A DNA stretch of 22,343 nucleotides from a virus (IMGVR_UViG_3300042368_000869:1-22343); one strand, 5' to 3'; counted from the stretch's first letter, positions 8,263 through 15,585 are shown. A program made the numbers and translations. The notes: generated by a model not told the origin, from the letters alone.

Positions 8263-8730
8263 TTAATCTTTCAAAGTTACTGTTATTCCAGTTTTGGACG
8301 TTTTGTAAGGAGGGAATATTTCGATTAACTCCCCTGTTTCTTCATCTAATATTGAGGTCTTTGATTTCAAAGATTTAAGGAAGGTTTCCCTGTCCTTTCG
8401 TTCAATATCCAACTTTTCAATATTAGATTTGATGCTGAAATATTTTGAATCATTTGATTTATCAAAGTGCCATTTAGAACCAAGTTCCTTAACTTCAATT
8501 CTTGCAGATTTAAACTCAAATGATTTGCCATGTTTCTCGGCCTCTGCAAGCGTTGTCGTTTCAATTGACTCTATTACTTGAGTTAGGGCAACCATGAAAG
8601 CCTTGCACCTAATATGCACATCTAACGAGTCAATACTTCCTGATTCAACTTGCTCAATAATTTCCTGAGCAAATGTTTGGGCCTGACTTTTGGAAGCAGG
8701 CCCACTAAATAAAATTGATTGATTTTCCAT
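8263..8730 (-). CDS. Hypothetical phage protein paired with the ssDNA-binding protein
   Basis: The product has 155 residues, mostly helical and charged. A long helical region (about 10-110) contains 'LDVHIRCKAFMVALTQVIESI', and the C-terminus is more beta-like ('KTSKTGITVTLKD'). There is no membrane segment. It starts 5 bases after the stop of the ssDNA-binding protein gene, so the two form one unit and probably act together in phage DNA replication or recombination. I do not recognise the family. Its DNA role is inferred from the neighbour. Confidence 0.6.
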   Translation of the reverse strand: MENQSILFSGPASKSQAQTFAQEIIEQVESGSIDSLDVHIRCKAFMVALTQVIESIETTTLAEAEKHGKSFEFKSARIEVKELGSKWHFDKSNDSKYFSIKSNIEKLDIERKDRETFLKSLKSKTSILDEETGELIEIFPPYKTSKTGITVTLKD

Positions 8731-8735
8731 AATTA

Positions 8736-9395
8736 TTAAAAAGGTAATGGTTCTAAGTCTTCTTTATCTGGAACTTGAAATTCTGCTACCTTTTGCTGAA
8801 CCTCTTCCATGTGCCGGATTTCAGGGGAAATAATTGTCTTGTATTCCTTTGACTGTCTGATTTTATCTTTCAAGAAATCAGGAAGGGAATCAAACTTATT
8901 TTGCTCAAAGTTTTCAAGAGTGAACTCAAAGCTTGGGTTAATCTGGGCAGGCATAACCACCCCTTTCATAACTGTTGAAACACTAGCGATTTTGTCATAA
9001 ATTCTGGATGGGTCTTTCTTACCCGGTTCATGAACTATTGAAAGCATACAAGACACACCTAGAAGCTTGGTGACATCAAAGGCTTTTGCTTCATCTTCTG
9101 TGAATCCTTTGCCCCTCCATGATGTCAGGAAGCCCCTTAGACTAGACTTCTCATGCATACTTAAAGTGAACTCCTTACTGATTGCTTGGGGTTGCAATCC
9201 TTTTTCTGGATTAAACACTTTCATTTCGGTAGGTAACTCCCATGTTATCCTAACCTTGTTTACATTTTTTTTAATTCCTTGAAACTCCTCTTCAACTGTT
9301 CCAATCTGAACCATTGAATAACACCTTGCCAGATAGGTTCCGGCAGGAATTGGTTCATAAGTCGAACCTCCACTATTTGTTGCTGTAATTGGCAT
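8736..9395 (-). CDS. Probable phage ssDNA-binding protein (DUF669-like)
   Basis: The product has 219 residues. The N-terminal two-thirds reads as a beta-barrel-like region: 'IPAGTYLARCYSMVQIGT' (16-33), 'NKVRITWELP' (46-55), 'KEFTLSMHEKSSLRGFL' (74-90), then 'GVSCMLSIVHEP' (113-124). This general pattern is seen in phage single-strand-binding proteins of the DUF669 or replisome-accessory sort. The decisive feature is the C-terminus, an acidic tail ending 'EDLEPLPF', much like the acidic Pro-Phe tip of SSB that recruits partner proteins. The ATG at 9395 was chosen over an in-frame upstream start because a -7 promoter box lies at 9418-9425, inside the longer frame. The role is to coat and protect ssDNA during replication or recombination. 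Confidence 0.65.
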   Translation of the reverse strand: MPITATNSGGSTYEPIPAGTYLARCYSMVQIGTVEEEFQGIKKNVNKVRITWELPTEMKVFNPEKGLQPQAISKEFTLSMHEKSSLRGFLTSWRGKGFTEDEAKAFDVTKLLGVSCMLSIVHEPGKKDPSRIYDKIASVSTVMKGVVMPAQINPSFEFTLENFEQNKFDSLPDFLKDKIRQSKEYKTIISPEIRHMEEVQQKVAEFQVPDKEDLEPLPF

Positions 9396-9417
9396 AAATT
9401 TTTTTGTTTTATGGCTG

Positions 9418-9437
9418 CAAATATAAGACAACAAATT
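9418..9437 (-). promoter_or_regulatory. Promoter of the ssDNA-binding protein unit
   Basis: On the minus strand a perfect -7 box TATATTTG (9418-9425) lies 22 bases before the ATG. It is preceded by AATTTGTTG and a T-rich flank, nearly the same as at 4852-4871. The predicted leader is short and A-rich. Confidence 0.65.
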
Positions 9438-9496
9438 GAAATAAAAAAACTGAATGAAAGAAATTTTATAATTTATAATTTTACAAAAAAAAGAAA

Positions 9497-10540
9497 ATGA
9501 ATTGTCTATTAAATTACGTTGGTATTCGTTCATGTGGAGTAGCACCTGAATCAGGAGTATTTATCAATCAGTTTCCGGGAATGTCAACCGAACTCATGGA
9601 TAAAATTGCCAGTCAAGACCAGGTTACATTCATCCAGGTTTGGAAGGACATCCAAAATTCTGCATACCTCCGCTTTAAGTCAGTTGTTCAGGATGCATTG
9701 GTTTCATTTGGTTCTGCAAGATTTGACCAGATTTTATATCAAACTCAAAAACCTTTTGTGCAGCAATGGGCAAAGGTTGAACCAAAGCCGGAAGAGGCTA
9801 TTTTTAGAGGTATCATTGCAACCATTACAGGTTCCCGGTATGTAGGACTAAAAGTAAAAAATATCCTTGTCTACAACTCTGGTAATACAGATGTTCAGTA
9901 TGTGGATGTTCGATTAGTTGAAACCCAAACAGGAAAAATCCTTTGGCAGGAAAGTATAACCATGCAGCCGGGCATGAATAAGATATTTGTCAATGAAACT
10001 TTCTTCAGCGATTGGAATGCCATCAATATTGCCTTGTTAGTTGATTGTACCAACCTGCCGACCTTAGATGGTACTTTCATGGACTACGGTGCTTTCGGTT
10101 GGGGAAACCTGATGGATTCCTGTCCTAGTCAATTCTCGTGTTGGGTTAATCAGGGGTATTCAATCTATCCAATAACGGCTGATCTTAATTATGAATCTGG
10201 CAATGATTGGAACAACGACAATACTCAATCGGGGGTTTATTGGGATGCTGAGTTAATAGCCTCACTAGATGCGTTTATTTGCAGCCAAAAAGAGGATCTA
10301 CTTGATGCATGGACTAACCTTTTATGCTATTACACCCTTTGGACTAAAATGTCATCCAATCGGGTTAATTGGTTCACTAATTCCAATCAGGAAATAACCA
10401 ACTCCAACATGGCCACTTATGATACTCAGTTCAAAGATGCGATTAAGATTTGGGCTAACCAGTTAAACCTGCAAGGGGAAGGAATGGCATTTAATTATGA
10501 AGATGCTGCCATTATTCAGAATCGGGGTCGAATGCCATAA
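9497..10540 (+). CDS. Lone phage structural-type protein
   Basis: The product has 347 residues. The N-terminus ('YVGIRSCGVAPESGVFINQF') followed by a helical block is a pattern I associate with Bacteroidota-phage virion proteins. The middle is a beta-sandwich-like segment (about 105-175, 'GLKVKNILVYNSGNTDVQYV'), and the C-terminal half is rich in Trp, Asn and Cys. There is no signal peptide or membrane segment. The gene is isolated: its neighbours on both sides are on the other strand and its own terminator follows. A neck, tail or baseplate function is likely but unproven. No clear TAnnTTTG box precedes it; the upstream region is simply A/T-rich. Confidence 0.6.
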   Translation: MNCLLNYVGIRSCGVAPESGVFINQFPGMSTELMDKIASQDQVTFIQVWKDIQNSAYLRFKSVVQDALVSFGSARFDQILYQTQKPFVQQWAKVEPKPEEAIFRGIIATITGSRYVGLKVKNILVYNSGNTDVQYVDVRLVETQTGKILWQESITMQPGMNKIFVNETFFSDWNAINIALLVDCTNLPTLDGTFMDYGAFGWGNLMDSCPSQFSCWVNQGYSIYPITADLNYESGNDWNNDNTQSGVYWDAELIASLDAFICSQKEDLLDAWTNLLCYYTLWTKMSSNRVNWFTNSNQEITNSNMATYDTQFKDAIKIWANQLNLQGEGMAFNYEDAAIIQNRGRMP

Positions 10541-10546
10541 AAAAAA

Positions 10547-10572
10547 CCAGACTTAAAATAAATCTGGCTTTT
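10547..10572. terminator. Terminator between convergent genes
   Basis: CCAGA (10547-10551) pairs with TCTGG (10563-10567), with possible extension inside by TTA/TAA past one mismatch. CTTTT follows on the plus strand and AAAAAA precedes it, so it could end both the 9497 gene and the minus-strand operon ending at 10608. Confidence 0.65.
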
Positions 10573-10607
10573 AGTCGTTCAATTACCCTAATTATGAAAA
10601 ATCACTT

Positions 10608-11177
10608 TTATTCTGTAAATATAAATCTATCTGCAATTTCCTTAAATTCTTCTTTTGGTATAAAATCAGAATTAGAATTTTTTTTCAAAACTGCAATTAC
10701 TTCCTTATCCGGATTTTCTTCTGAGTATGGACTTTTTTCTCCAACCTCTAAAAGATGGTAGTTACAAGCTAAAGCCAATTGTTCCCAAAAATCCATAGTA
10801 AAAAAAGAAACTCCATGTCCTGCATAGGTTCCTGTTTTTGGATTTGCATGAATCATTATACCTCCTTCTTTTGTCCAATTATGGCAATTAAGTAAGGCAT
10901 TGTATAAATCAGAAACGTGTTCAACAGTTCCAAAATCAGTTAACAAATCGGCTTCAAATCTTTTTTTGGATTCTTTGCTCAAATCAATTGGCAAGGCTCT
11001 GTTTTTACCATGAATGTCAATTGATTCAATATCAATCCCTTCTTTCTTGTAAAATTCATCAGACCTCATGAATTGGGTTTCTTGCCCAATATCCATTAAT
11101 TGATCGCCAAGTTCAATGATTTTCATTGATGGTGAGGCATATTTGTAAAAAAGATTATGAGTAATTGTATGTATCAT
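10608..11177 (-). CDS. SAM-dependent methyltransferase, class I
   Basis: The product has 189 residues. It probably transfers a methyl group from S-adenosylmethionine. Motif I-like 'MKIIELGDQ' (18-26) replaces the usual E/DxGxG with a weaker form. An acidic strand 'SIDIHG' (52-57) fits motif II. 'ADLLTDFGTVEHV' (76-88) fits motif IV with the post-I helix, and 'GGIMIHANPK' (105-114) is the typical late strand. This arrangement is like small-molecule or glycan methyltransferases (Methyltransf_11/23-like) rather than DNA methylases, and no NPPY/DPPY or PC motif is present. It is the last gene of the operon, 12 bases after three glycosyltransferase genes, so methylation of the glycan they build is the simplest reading. 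Confidence 0.7.
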   Translation of the reverse strand: MIHTITHNLFYKYASPSMKIIELGDQLMDIGQETQFMRSDEFYKKEGIDIESIDIHGKNRALPIDLSKESKKRFEADLLTDFGTVEHVSDLYNALLNCHNWTKEGGIMIHANPKTGTYAGHGVSFFTMDFWEQLALACNYHLLEVGEKSPYSEENPDKEVIAVLKKNSNSDFIPKEEFKEIADRFIFTE

Positions 11178-11189
11178 TTTGCAAATTAA

Positions 11190-11864
11190 CTACATTCCAC
11201 GCATCAAAAAAATAACCGATTCAGGAATCATGTAATTACCTGCATACATTGATAAATCACCTGGTTCATGAATCTTACATTCAAGTTGATTTAAGATAAT
11301 TGAAGCAGCCGATTGATCTTGCCTATGGTGTAGGAATCTATAATCTTTACTTTGACCATCATGCAACCTCGACCCATCAAAAACACCATCCTTTGCAGAT
11401 TGTAAAAATCTGTCAATAAATTCTTTTCCAATTGGGTTTGTAATGTTTATTCCAAACATTGAGGTACTAGCAATTTTCCAAGTTTCTGCTAAATCTCTTG
11501 AAACATTAAAATAATCCAAACATTTGTCTGAACATTCTTCGGCACAATTGTATCCATTTGACCAAAAATAATACCCTTGTTCATTGATAATGTCAAAGAT
11601 TGGATTAGGATCTTTTATTGCCCATACTGAACAATCTAACCAAAGAATATGAGTGTAACCTTGCTTAATAGCTTCCTCAAATGCTGATGCTTTTACGTTG
11701 TAATTGTTTTCAGTTCCAAAGGATTGATTAGGCCAATCATCCCAAGTTAATACATCCCAATTAAAACCATGAAAATTCAAGCTTTTTACAAGTCTTTTTT
11801 GACCTTGTGGATACCATGAACCAATTGCAGCATTTATTATACAAGCCTTAATTTTTGATTCCAT
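11190..11864 (-). CDS. Glycosyltransferase, GT-A fold
   Basis: The product has 224 residues. The core reads like nucleotide-sugar transferases with a single modified DxD region: 'KASAFEEAIKQGYTHILWLD' then 'CSVW' (58-81), where W-L-D-C-S-V stands at the metal-binding site. Later blocks include 'STSMFGINI' (133-141) and 'HRQDQSAASIIL' (180-191), typical of the acceptor side of the DUF616/GMA12-like or phage GT group. There is no membrane segment, so the enzyme should be cytosolic. The start overlaps the upstream glycosyltransferase by 17 bases, implying translational coupling. The sugar and acceptor cannot be read from the sequence. Confidence 0.75.
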   Translation of the reverse strand: MESKIKACIINAAIGSWYPQGQKRLVKSLNFHGFNWDVLTWDDWPNQSFGTENNYNVKASAFEEAIKQGYTHILWLDCSVWAIKDPNPIFDIINEQGYYFWSNGYNCAEECSDKCLDYFNVSRDLAETWKIASTSMFGINITNPIGKEFIDRFLQSAKDGVFDGSRLHDGQSKDYRFLHHRQDQSAASIILNQLECKIHEPGDLSMYAGNYMIPESVIFLMRGM

Positions 11865-12426
11865 ATTTTTGGTTATGTTCTTGAAATTTATACCTGTAAA
11901 AATAAAGAACTGAATCGATATAGACCTCAGTCTTTAATAATCCTGATAACTTTAATCTTTTTGCAAAGTCATGGTCCTCTCCATATCTAAGGTCTTTATA
12001 ACCAACTTTTAAACAGATACTTTTTCTAATTGGAACTTTTGGATAGGTTGTTCTAATGTATCCAAATCCATAAGCCTTTTCCATCCATGCCCTGTATTTT
12101 TTTGAAACTGATTCTGTTTTATAAGGAGTTCCTGAGCATTCTATTTTATGACCAATGCAATCAGGATTTGATTCTAAAGCCTTTAAAACTTCATCAACAT
12201 AATCGGTTGAAACCCAATCATCGGAATCAATCATTACAACATATTCGCCTTTGGCATTTTCAATCATTCTTTGACGTTTTGCCCCTATTGAAACTTCTTT
12301 GTTATCAATATCGGTTAATACTTCAACTGGCCTAAATTCAGATTGAACTTCTAAATAATCAACCAGTTTTTTAGTCATTTCTTCCCGGTCAAATGTTGAT
12401 GGGATAAGTATTGAAAGCTTAATCAT
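11848..12426 (-). CDS. Glycosyltransferase family 2 protein
   Basis: The product has 192 residues. Classic GT2 features are present: the opening strand 'KLSILIPSTFDRE' (3-15), 'GAKRQRMIENAKGEYVVMID' (48-67) leading into the DSDD metal site (67-70), and a later 'YGEDHDFAKRLK' block with the ED catalytic pair near residue 153. It is shorter than many GT2 enzymes but contains the whole GT-A core. Its start overlaps the upstream gene by ATGA, and its end overlaps the next gene by 17 bases. It probably extends a glycan together with its neighbours. It has no membrane anchor. Confidence 0.85.
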   Translation of the reverse strand: MIKLSILIPSTFDREEMTKKLVDYLEVQSEFRPVEVLTDIDNKEVSIGAKRQRMIENAKGEYVVMIDSDDWVSTDYVDEVLKALESNPDCIGHKIECSGTPYKTESVSKKYRAWMEKAYGFGYIRTTYPKVPIRKSICLKVGYKDLRYGEDHDFAKRLKLSGLLKTEVYIDSVLYFYRYKFQEHNQKYGIKN

Positions 12427-13103
12427 ATTGGGAATCCTTTTCTTTTTCGGTTATCAAAGTTTCTTTTATCTCGCAAATGAACTGATTTTGATTCAGTTTT
12501 TTGATATTGGGCATCATTTGGACCTTTTCCATAGGCAGGATGTAAGTGTTGAAAAATAATTGAATTTATAAATTGATACTTACCTCTACTTTTTGCAACC
12601 TCTTGACTTTCATTATCACACCAGACTGATACATACGAGGGATGGTAAATGTATTTATCCCTTTCATAATACTTCCTTCCAATAATTGACATGGTTGATA
12701 ATGCATCAATTGGGTCATGGTTTGAATCTCTGAAATGGACATAACCATCCAAATTTGGAAAACATTGTAAAAAGACATTTTTTATTTCAACATCAAATCC
12801 ATTTTTTACAAATATCTGGTCATCTGAAACATTGATTAAAATATCCCAAACTTTTAATCTTTCAACATCCCGGTTAATGGCATCTATTTTGTTTTTTGAT
12901 TTGCCAAAAAAGTAATGCATTTCAAGTAAAAAGTTATTGTTTATCCAGTCAGTAAATTCAGCATTATTGACCGTATTATCGTCTTCATCAAGAGTAAGGC
13001 AAATCAGATAATCGTTATCGGTTGCATTGTTCTGGATGCTTAATAGGGTTTCTTTAAGCCTTTCTGGCCTTGACCTGCTAGTGACTTTATAAAGTATCTT
13101 CAT
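12423..13103 (-). CDS. Glycosyltransferase, GT2-like
   Basis: The product has 226 residues. It starts with a strand 'MKILYKVTSRSRPERL' and has 'KIDAINRDVERLKVWDILIN' (72-91), followed by VSDDQIF (92-98), which supplies the metal-binding acidic residues. This is a common GT-A phage and bacterial glycosyltransferase pattern related to family 2. A later 'HPSYVSVWCDNE' block matches the acceptor-binding part of that group. Its start overlaps the 75-residue gene by ATGA. With two more glycosyltransferases and a methyltransferase downstream, it forms a glycan cassette appended to the helicase operon. No flippase or membrane partner accompanies it. Confidence 0.75.
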   Translation of the reverse strand: MKILYKVTSRSRPERLKETLLSIQNNATDNDYLICLTLDEDDNTVNNAEFTDWINNNFLLEMHYFFGKSKNKIDAINRDVERLKVWDILINVSDDQIFVKNGFDVEIKNVFLQCFPNLDGYVHFRDSNHDPIDALSTMSIIGRKYYERDKYIYHPSYVSVWCDNESQEVAKSRGKYQFINSIIFQHLHPAYGKGPNDAQYQKTESKSVHLRDKRNFDNRKRKGFPI

Positions 13104-13327
13104 CTGCTTTTCAAATAAGATTTCACAAGCTGCTCAATTGAAGCCCCTAACAACCGTTCGCCATTGTCCCGAAAATAAAGAAAGAATCTATTGAGTTCTT
13201 TTTCAAGTTCTTCTTGTTGCATTTCTTTGGCTTGTTCAATAAACTCATAAACCCACATAGGTATTTCTCCCATATCTTTGTTATCAATTTGTATTTGCAA
13301 CCATTCTACTGCTGTTTGTTCTTTCAT
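13100..13327 (-). CDS. Small helical phage protein
   Basis: The product has 75 residues. It opens 'MKEQTAVEWLQIQI' and continues as one or two amphipathic helices with many Glu/Gln/Lys residues ('QAKEMQQEELEKELNRFF'). Short proteins with this 'K-Q-TAVEWL' opening are common in Bacteroidota phages and have no known function. It lies 7 bases after the 43-residue gene and overlaps the next gene by ATGA, so it is a genuine operon member. Confidence 0.7.
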   Translation of the reverse strand: MKEQTAVEWLQIQIDNKDMGEIPMWVYEFIEQAKEMQQEELEKELNRFFLYFRDNGERLLGASIEQLVKSYLKSR

Positions 13328-13334
13328 ATTGTTT

Positions 13335-13466
13335 TTAATCTAAAATTTCAAGTATAATTTCTGCAAAAGCAAGTATATCTCTATTCCTTAAATCGCCTGA
13401 CTTTTGGAGTTTGATGAAAGCCAAAATGAAAGGCTTTAAATCATTTATTTGCTCTTCTGTTATCAT
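13335..13466 (-). CDS. Very small helical protein, coupled to the helicase gene
   Basis: The product has 43 residues, beginning 'MITEEQINDLKPFILAFIKL' and ending 'AEIILEILD'. Its ATG overlaps the helicase TGA (ATGA), a standard translational coupling signal, and it fills what would otherwise be a 135-base gap in a packed operon. It reads as one amphipathic helix pair without Cys or a membrane segment. Function is unknown. It could be a helicase partner or simply a small operon member. Confidence 0.6.
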   Translation of the reverse strand: MITEEQINDLKPFILAFIKLQKSGDLRNRDILAFAEIILEILD

Positions 13467-14797
13467 AAAAAACCTTTTTGTGAATAATCGCTAAACTTCA
13501 TTAATGGACCATTAAATTTAACCGGGAAGGTGCTTGTATCCCCATCCCGAAACTTTGCAATATCAACAATGCAAAGGTCTTTAACAGGATAGGAATCATT
13601 GTCAAAATCAACTGATTCAGTCATCTTGTAATATTCAGGTCGCATCAGGAATATAACCATGTTTGCATCCTGTTCAATTGAACCTGATTCCCTTAGGTCT
13701 GATAATTGAGGCATCTTAGAAGGTCTTGATTCAACTGCTCTGGACAATTGCGATAAGGCAATGATAGGAATATTTAAGTCCTTTGCCAATACTTTCAAGC
13801 CTCTGGATATCTCAGCAATTTCACCCTCTCTATTTTGGCCTTTTTTATTTTGCCCTCCCATCAATTGCAGGTAATCAACTACCAACAATTTAATACCAAA
13901 CTTTTTTTTCCACATCAAAGCCTTTGAACGTAGCTTCCTTATGTTTAGCCCTGCTTCATCATTGATTTGCAATGGCCAGTTTCTAACCCGATTTGCGGAA
14001 CTGTAAAGCCTTTCTCTATCGTAGTTATCTAAGATGTTTCTTTTAATCTTAAAGGCAAATACATCTGAATCCTGACTAATCATTCTTTCAATTAATTGCT
14101 CACTTGACATTTCCAGACTGAACATCCCGGTAGGTACATTGGCAATTGATAGGTTTCTAAGAATCGATAAGACAAAAGCCGTTTTTCCTTGCCCTGGTCT
14201 GGCAGCCAAAATGATTAAATCGGTATCAACTAAACCGCCTGTCTTTTCATCTACTATCTGAATGCCCGTAGACAGCCCTGCGAGGCCCGTAGCGTTGTGT
14301 TCTTGCCATTTCTGGCTTACATCATACACAACTGTTTGAATCGTCCTCTCGTCCTCTGTAATGACTTGCTTCATCAGGTCATCAAGTCCATCATGGATCT
14401 TTGCTACGGTATCGAATACGTCATCGGTTTCCGATAATGAGCAGTTCAAAAGTTTTGCACCCATCTGGCCAATTTCTCTTTTCAAAAAGTTTTCAAGAAG
14501 AATTGAAATGTGGACTTCGATGTGTGCAGTTGATGAAACCTTTTCTGATAGCTGTGTCAGCTTCCTAGCACCTCCGATTGATTTATACTGACCAATACTT
14601 TTTAATTCGTGGGCAATGGTTATAAGGTCAATTTTTTTTGAATCTTTAATGAAGTCGAGGAAAATGCCGGCCAGAATCCTATGGTTTTCTAATTCAAAGA
14701 CATTTACGGATTGAATACGATTTGAAAATTCTATCTGGGCTTCTTTGTCCAGTAAGACTGAGCCTAATACTATTTCTTCAATTATCTGATTTTCCAT
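13463..14797 (-). CDS. dnaB: DnaB-family replicative helicase
   Basis: The product has 444 residues, slightly shorter than E. coli DnaB (471). It unwinds DNA at the phage replication fork as a hexamer. The N-terminal DnaB domain covers about 1-120 and opens with 'EIVLGSVLLDKEA'. The RecA-like C-terminal domain begins near 170 and contains Walker A 'ARPGQGKT' (199-206), 'MFSLEMSSEQLIERM' (225-239), Walker B 'LLVVDYLQL' (304-312), 'IIALSQLSR' (345-353), 'DLRESGSIEQDAN' (367-379) and the late 'KFRDG' (415-419). All expected catalytic residues are present. Its start lies 20 bases inside the upstream DUF6291 gene, so the two are translationally linked, in keeping with an initiator/loader and helicase pair. 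Confidence 0.95.
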   Translation of the reverse strand: MENQIIEEIVLGSVLLDKEAQIEFSNRIQSVNVFELENHRILAGIFLDFIKDSKKIDLITIAHELKSIGQYKSIGGARKLTQLSEKVSSTAHIEVHISILLENFLKREIGQMGAKLLNCSLSETDDVFDTVAKIHDGLDDLMKQVITEDERTIQTVVYDVSQKWQEHNATGLAGLSTGIQIVDEKTGGLVDTDLIILAARPGQGKTAFVLSILRNLSIANVPTGMFSLEMSSEQLIERMISQDSDVFAFKIKRNILDNYDRERLYSSANRVRNWPLQINDEAGLNIRKLRSKALMWKKKFGIKLLVVDYLQLMGGQNKKGQNREGEIAEISRGLKVLAKDLNIPIIALSQLSRAVESRPSKMPQLSDLRESGSIEQDANMVIFLMRPEYYKMTESVDFDNDSYPVKDLCIVDIAKFRDGDTSTFPVKFNGPLMKFSDYSQKGFL

Positions 14798-15479
14798 TTT
14801 TAAAAGCTAATTTGGTTGATGTTAATTGTTGATTTTCAAAATTGGTAGGTACAGGTTTAAGATGGGTAATTGTATTTTTTAGTTTTAGTTTCCAGTTTTT
14901 AATCTTATTTCCATTCCCATCTTTCCAACCATCATCAATCCAAGTTTCAAATTTTGCTTTTACAGCAAACAGCCTATTGGGAAATTCTTTTTCTAATTCT
15001 GTTTTGTAGTAAGAAATAAATTCTTCTTCAGTTGGGATTTCTGTTTTAGCTAAAAGTTTTAAAAATTTAGGTTCATCAATAAAAATAACATTATCATTTA
15101 CATTTTCATTTACAGTATCACTAACAGTAACATTATCATTAACACTTACAGTTATGTTTGTTATCGGATTTATAACACTGTTATCGCTTGTTATACTTTG
15201 TTTTTCTTCGTTATGTTTTGCCCATCTGGATTCCATACCTTTTTTACCAGCTTCTGACTTTTGATTTTTTTTAAACTCCCAATCTTTTAAATTCCTTTTT
15301 AATTGTTGTTTAATTGGTTCAAATGCAATTTTAGTAATCCTATCTGGTGGCTCAGGATCTTCATCATTTACATACCTAAAAATGTGTTTAATTAACCTTC
15401 CTGCTTCATCATCGTCAAGTTCTTGAAACAAATGTGTTTGGTCGCAAAAAAGTATAAAAGACTTTTTATTATCAGCCAT
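14778..15479 (-). CDS. DUF6291-type phage replication protein
   Basis: The product has 233 residues. The N-terminus (about 1-70) matches DUF6291: 'KSFILFCDQTHLFQELDDDE', then 'GRLIKHIFRYVNDEDPEPP', then a basic 'AFEPIKQQLKRNLKDWE'. This domain is frequent in Bacteroidota phage replication initiator or replisome-organiser genes. Residues about 95-125 are a low-complexity Val/Asn/Asp linker ('ITVSVNDNVTVSDTVNENV'), followed by a C-terminal domain ('FAVKAKFETWIDDGWKDG'). Position directly before DnaB supports an origin-binding or helicase-loading role. The ATG at 15479 was chosen because the longer in-frame start (TTG at 15548) lies inside a structured leader that follows a promoter at 15590. 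Confidence 0.75.
   Translation of the reverse strand: MADNKKSFILFCDQTHLFQELDDDEAGRLIKHIFRYVNDEDPEPPDRITKIAFEPIKQQLKRNLKDWEFKKNQKSEAGKKGMESRWAKHNEEKQSITSDNSVINPITNITVSVNDNVTVSDTVNENVNDNVIFIDEPKFLKLLAKTEIPTEEEFISYYKTELEKEFPNRLFAVKAKFETWIDDGWKDGNGNKIKNWKLKLKNTITHLKPVPTNFENQQLTSTKLAFKNGKSDN
15087..15215 (-). repeat. Iteron-like repeats inside the replication gene
   Basis: Within the DUF6291 linker-coding DNA, GTTAT (plus strand; ATAAC on the coding strand) occurs at 15151, 15160, 15180, 15190 and 15210, spaced 9, 20, 10 and 20 bases and so on nearly one face of the helix. GTTATCG occurs exactly twice. The 12-base word AACATTATCATT is repeated at 15087 and 15129. Lambdoid phages place their origin iterons in the same position, inside the initiator gene. 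Low-complexity coding could also produce some repetition. Confidence 0.4.
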
Positions 15480-15585
15480 AAAATAAAGAAGCCCATCGTC
15501 AGGAGGTAGGAGTCTCCATCGGATAGGCTTTTGTTGGTTTAAAACCAATATTTTGTAACGGCTCCTACCCCGCTAGCCTTTCGGC
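15480..15585 (-). promoter_or_regulatory. Candidate structured leader RNA with a pseudoknot
   Basis: On the minus strand, from promoter to ATG, four pairings can be read. First is a 5' hairpin GCC-GAAA-GGC (15576-15585) with a GNRA tetraloop, which marks this strand as the RNA. Second is a 10-pair helix between 15562-15571 and 15503-15512 (GGTAGGAG with CTCCTACC, plus one G-U and one G-C pair). Third is a 5-pair hairpin at 15534-15548. Fourth is a 9-pair helix (one wobble) between 15522-15530 and 15489-15497, ending nine bases before the start codon. The second helix pairs the loop of the fourth with upstream sequence, so together they form a pseudoknot. It heads the replication-glycosyltransferase operon. 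I do not recognise the class. Confidence 0.5.

Noticed and set aside
8201-8266. A 21-residue frame beginning MSLKEKA
   Set aside because: It runs through the terminator hairpin and has no promoter or conserved feature.
9396-9545. A 50-residue N-terminal extension of the ssDNA-binding protein
   Set aside because: It is low-complexity A/T translation that runs across the -7 promoter box and into the start of the 9497 gene.
15495-15502. Hammerhead ribozyme core (CTGACGA on the minus strand, with a GAAA near 15580)
   Set aside because: Stem II would not close next to the core, the cleavage-site pairing does not fit, and the GAAA is already the loop of a GCC/GGC hairpin.
15480-15548. A 23-residue N-terminal extension of the DUF6291 protein from a TTG
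   Set aside because: The domain begins right after the ATG at 15479 and the extension lies in the structured leader; its base pairing explains the conserved-looking sequence better.
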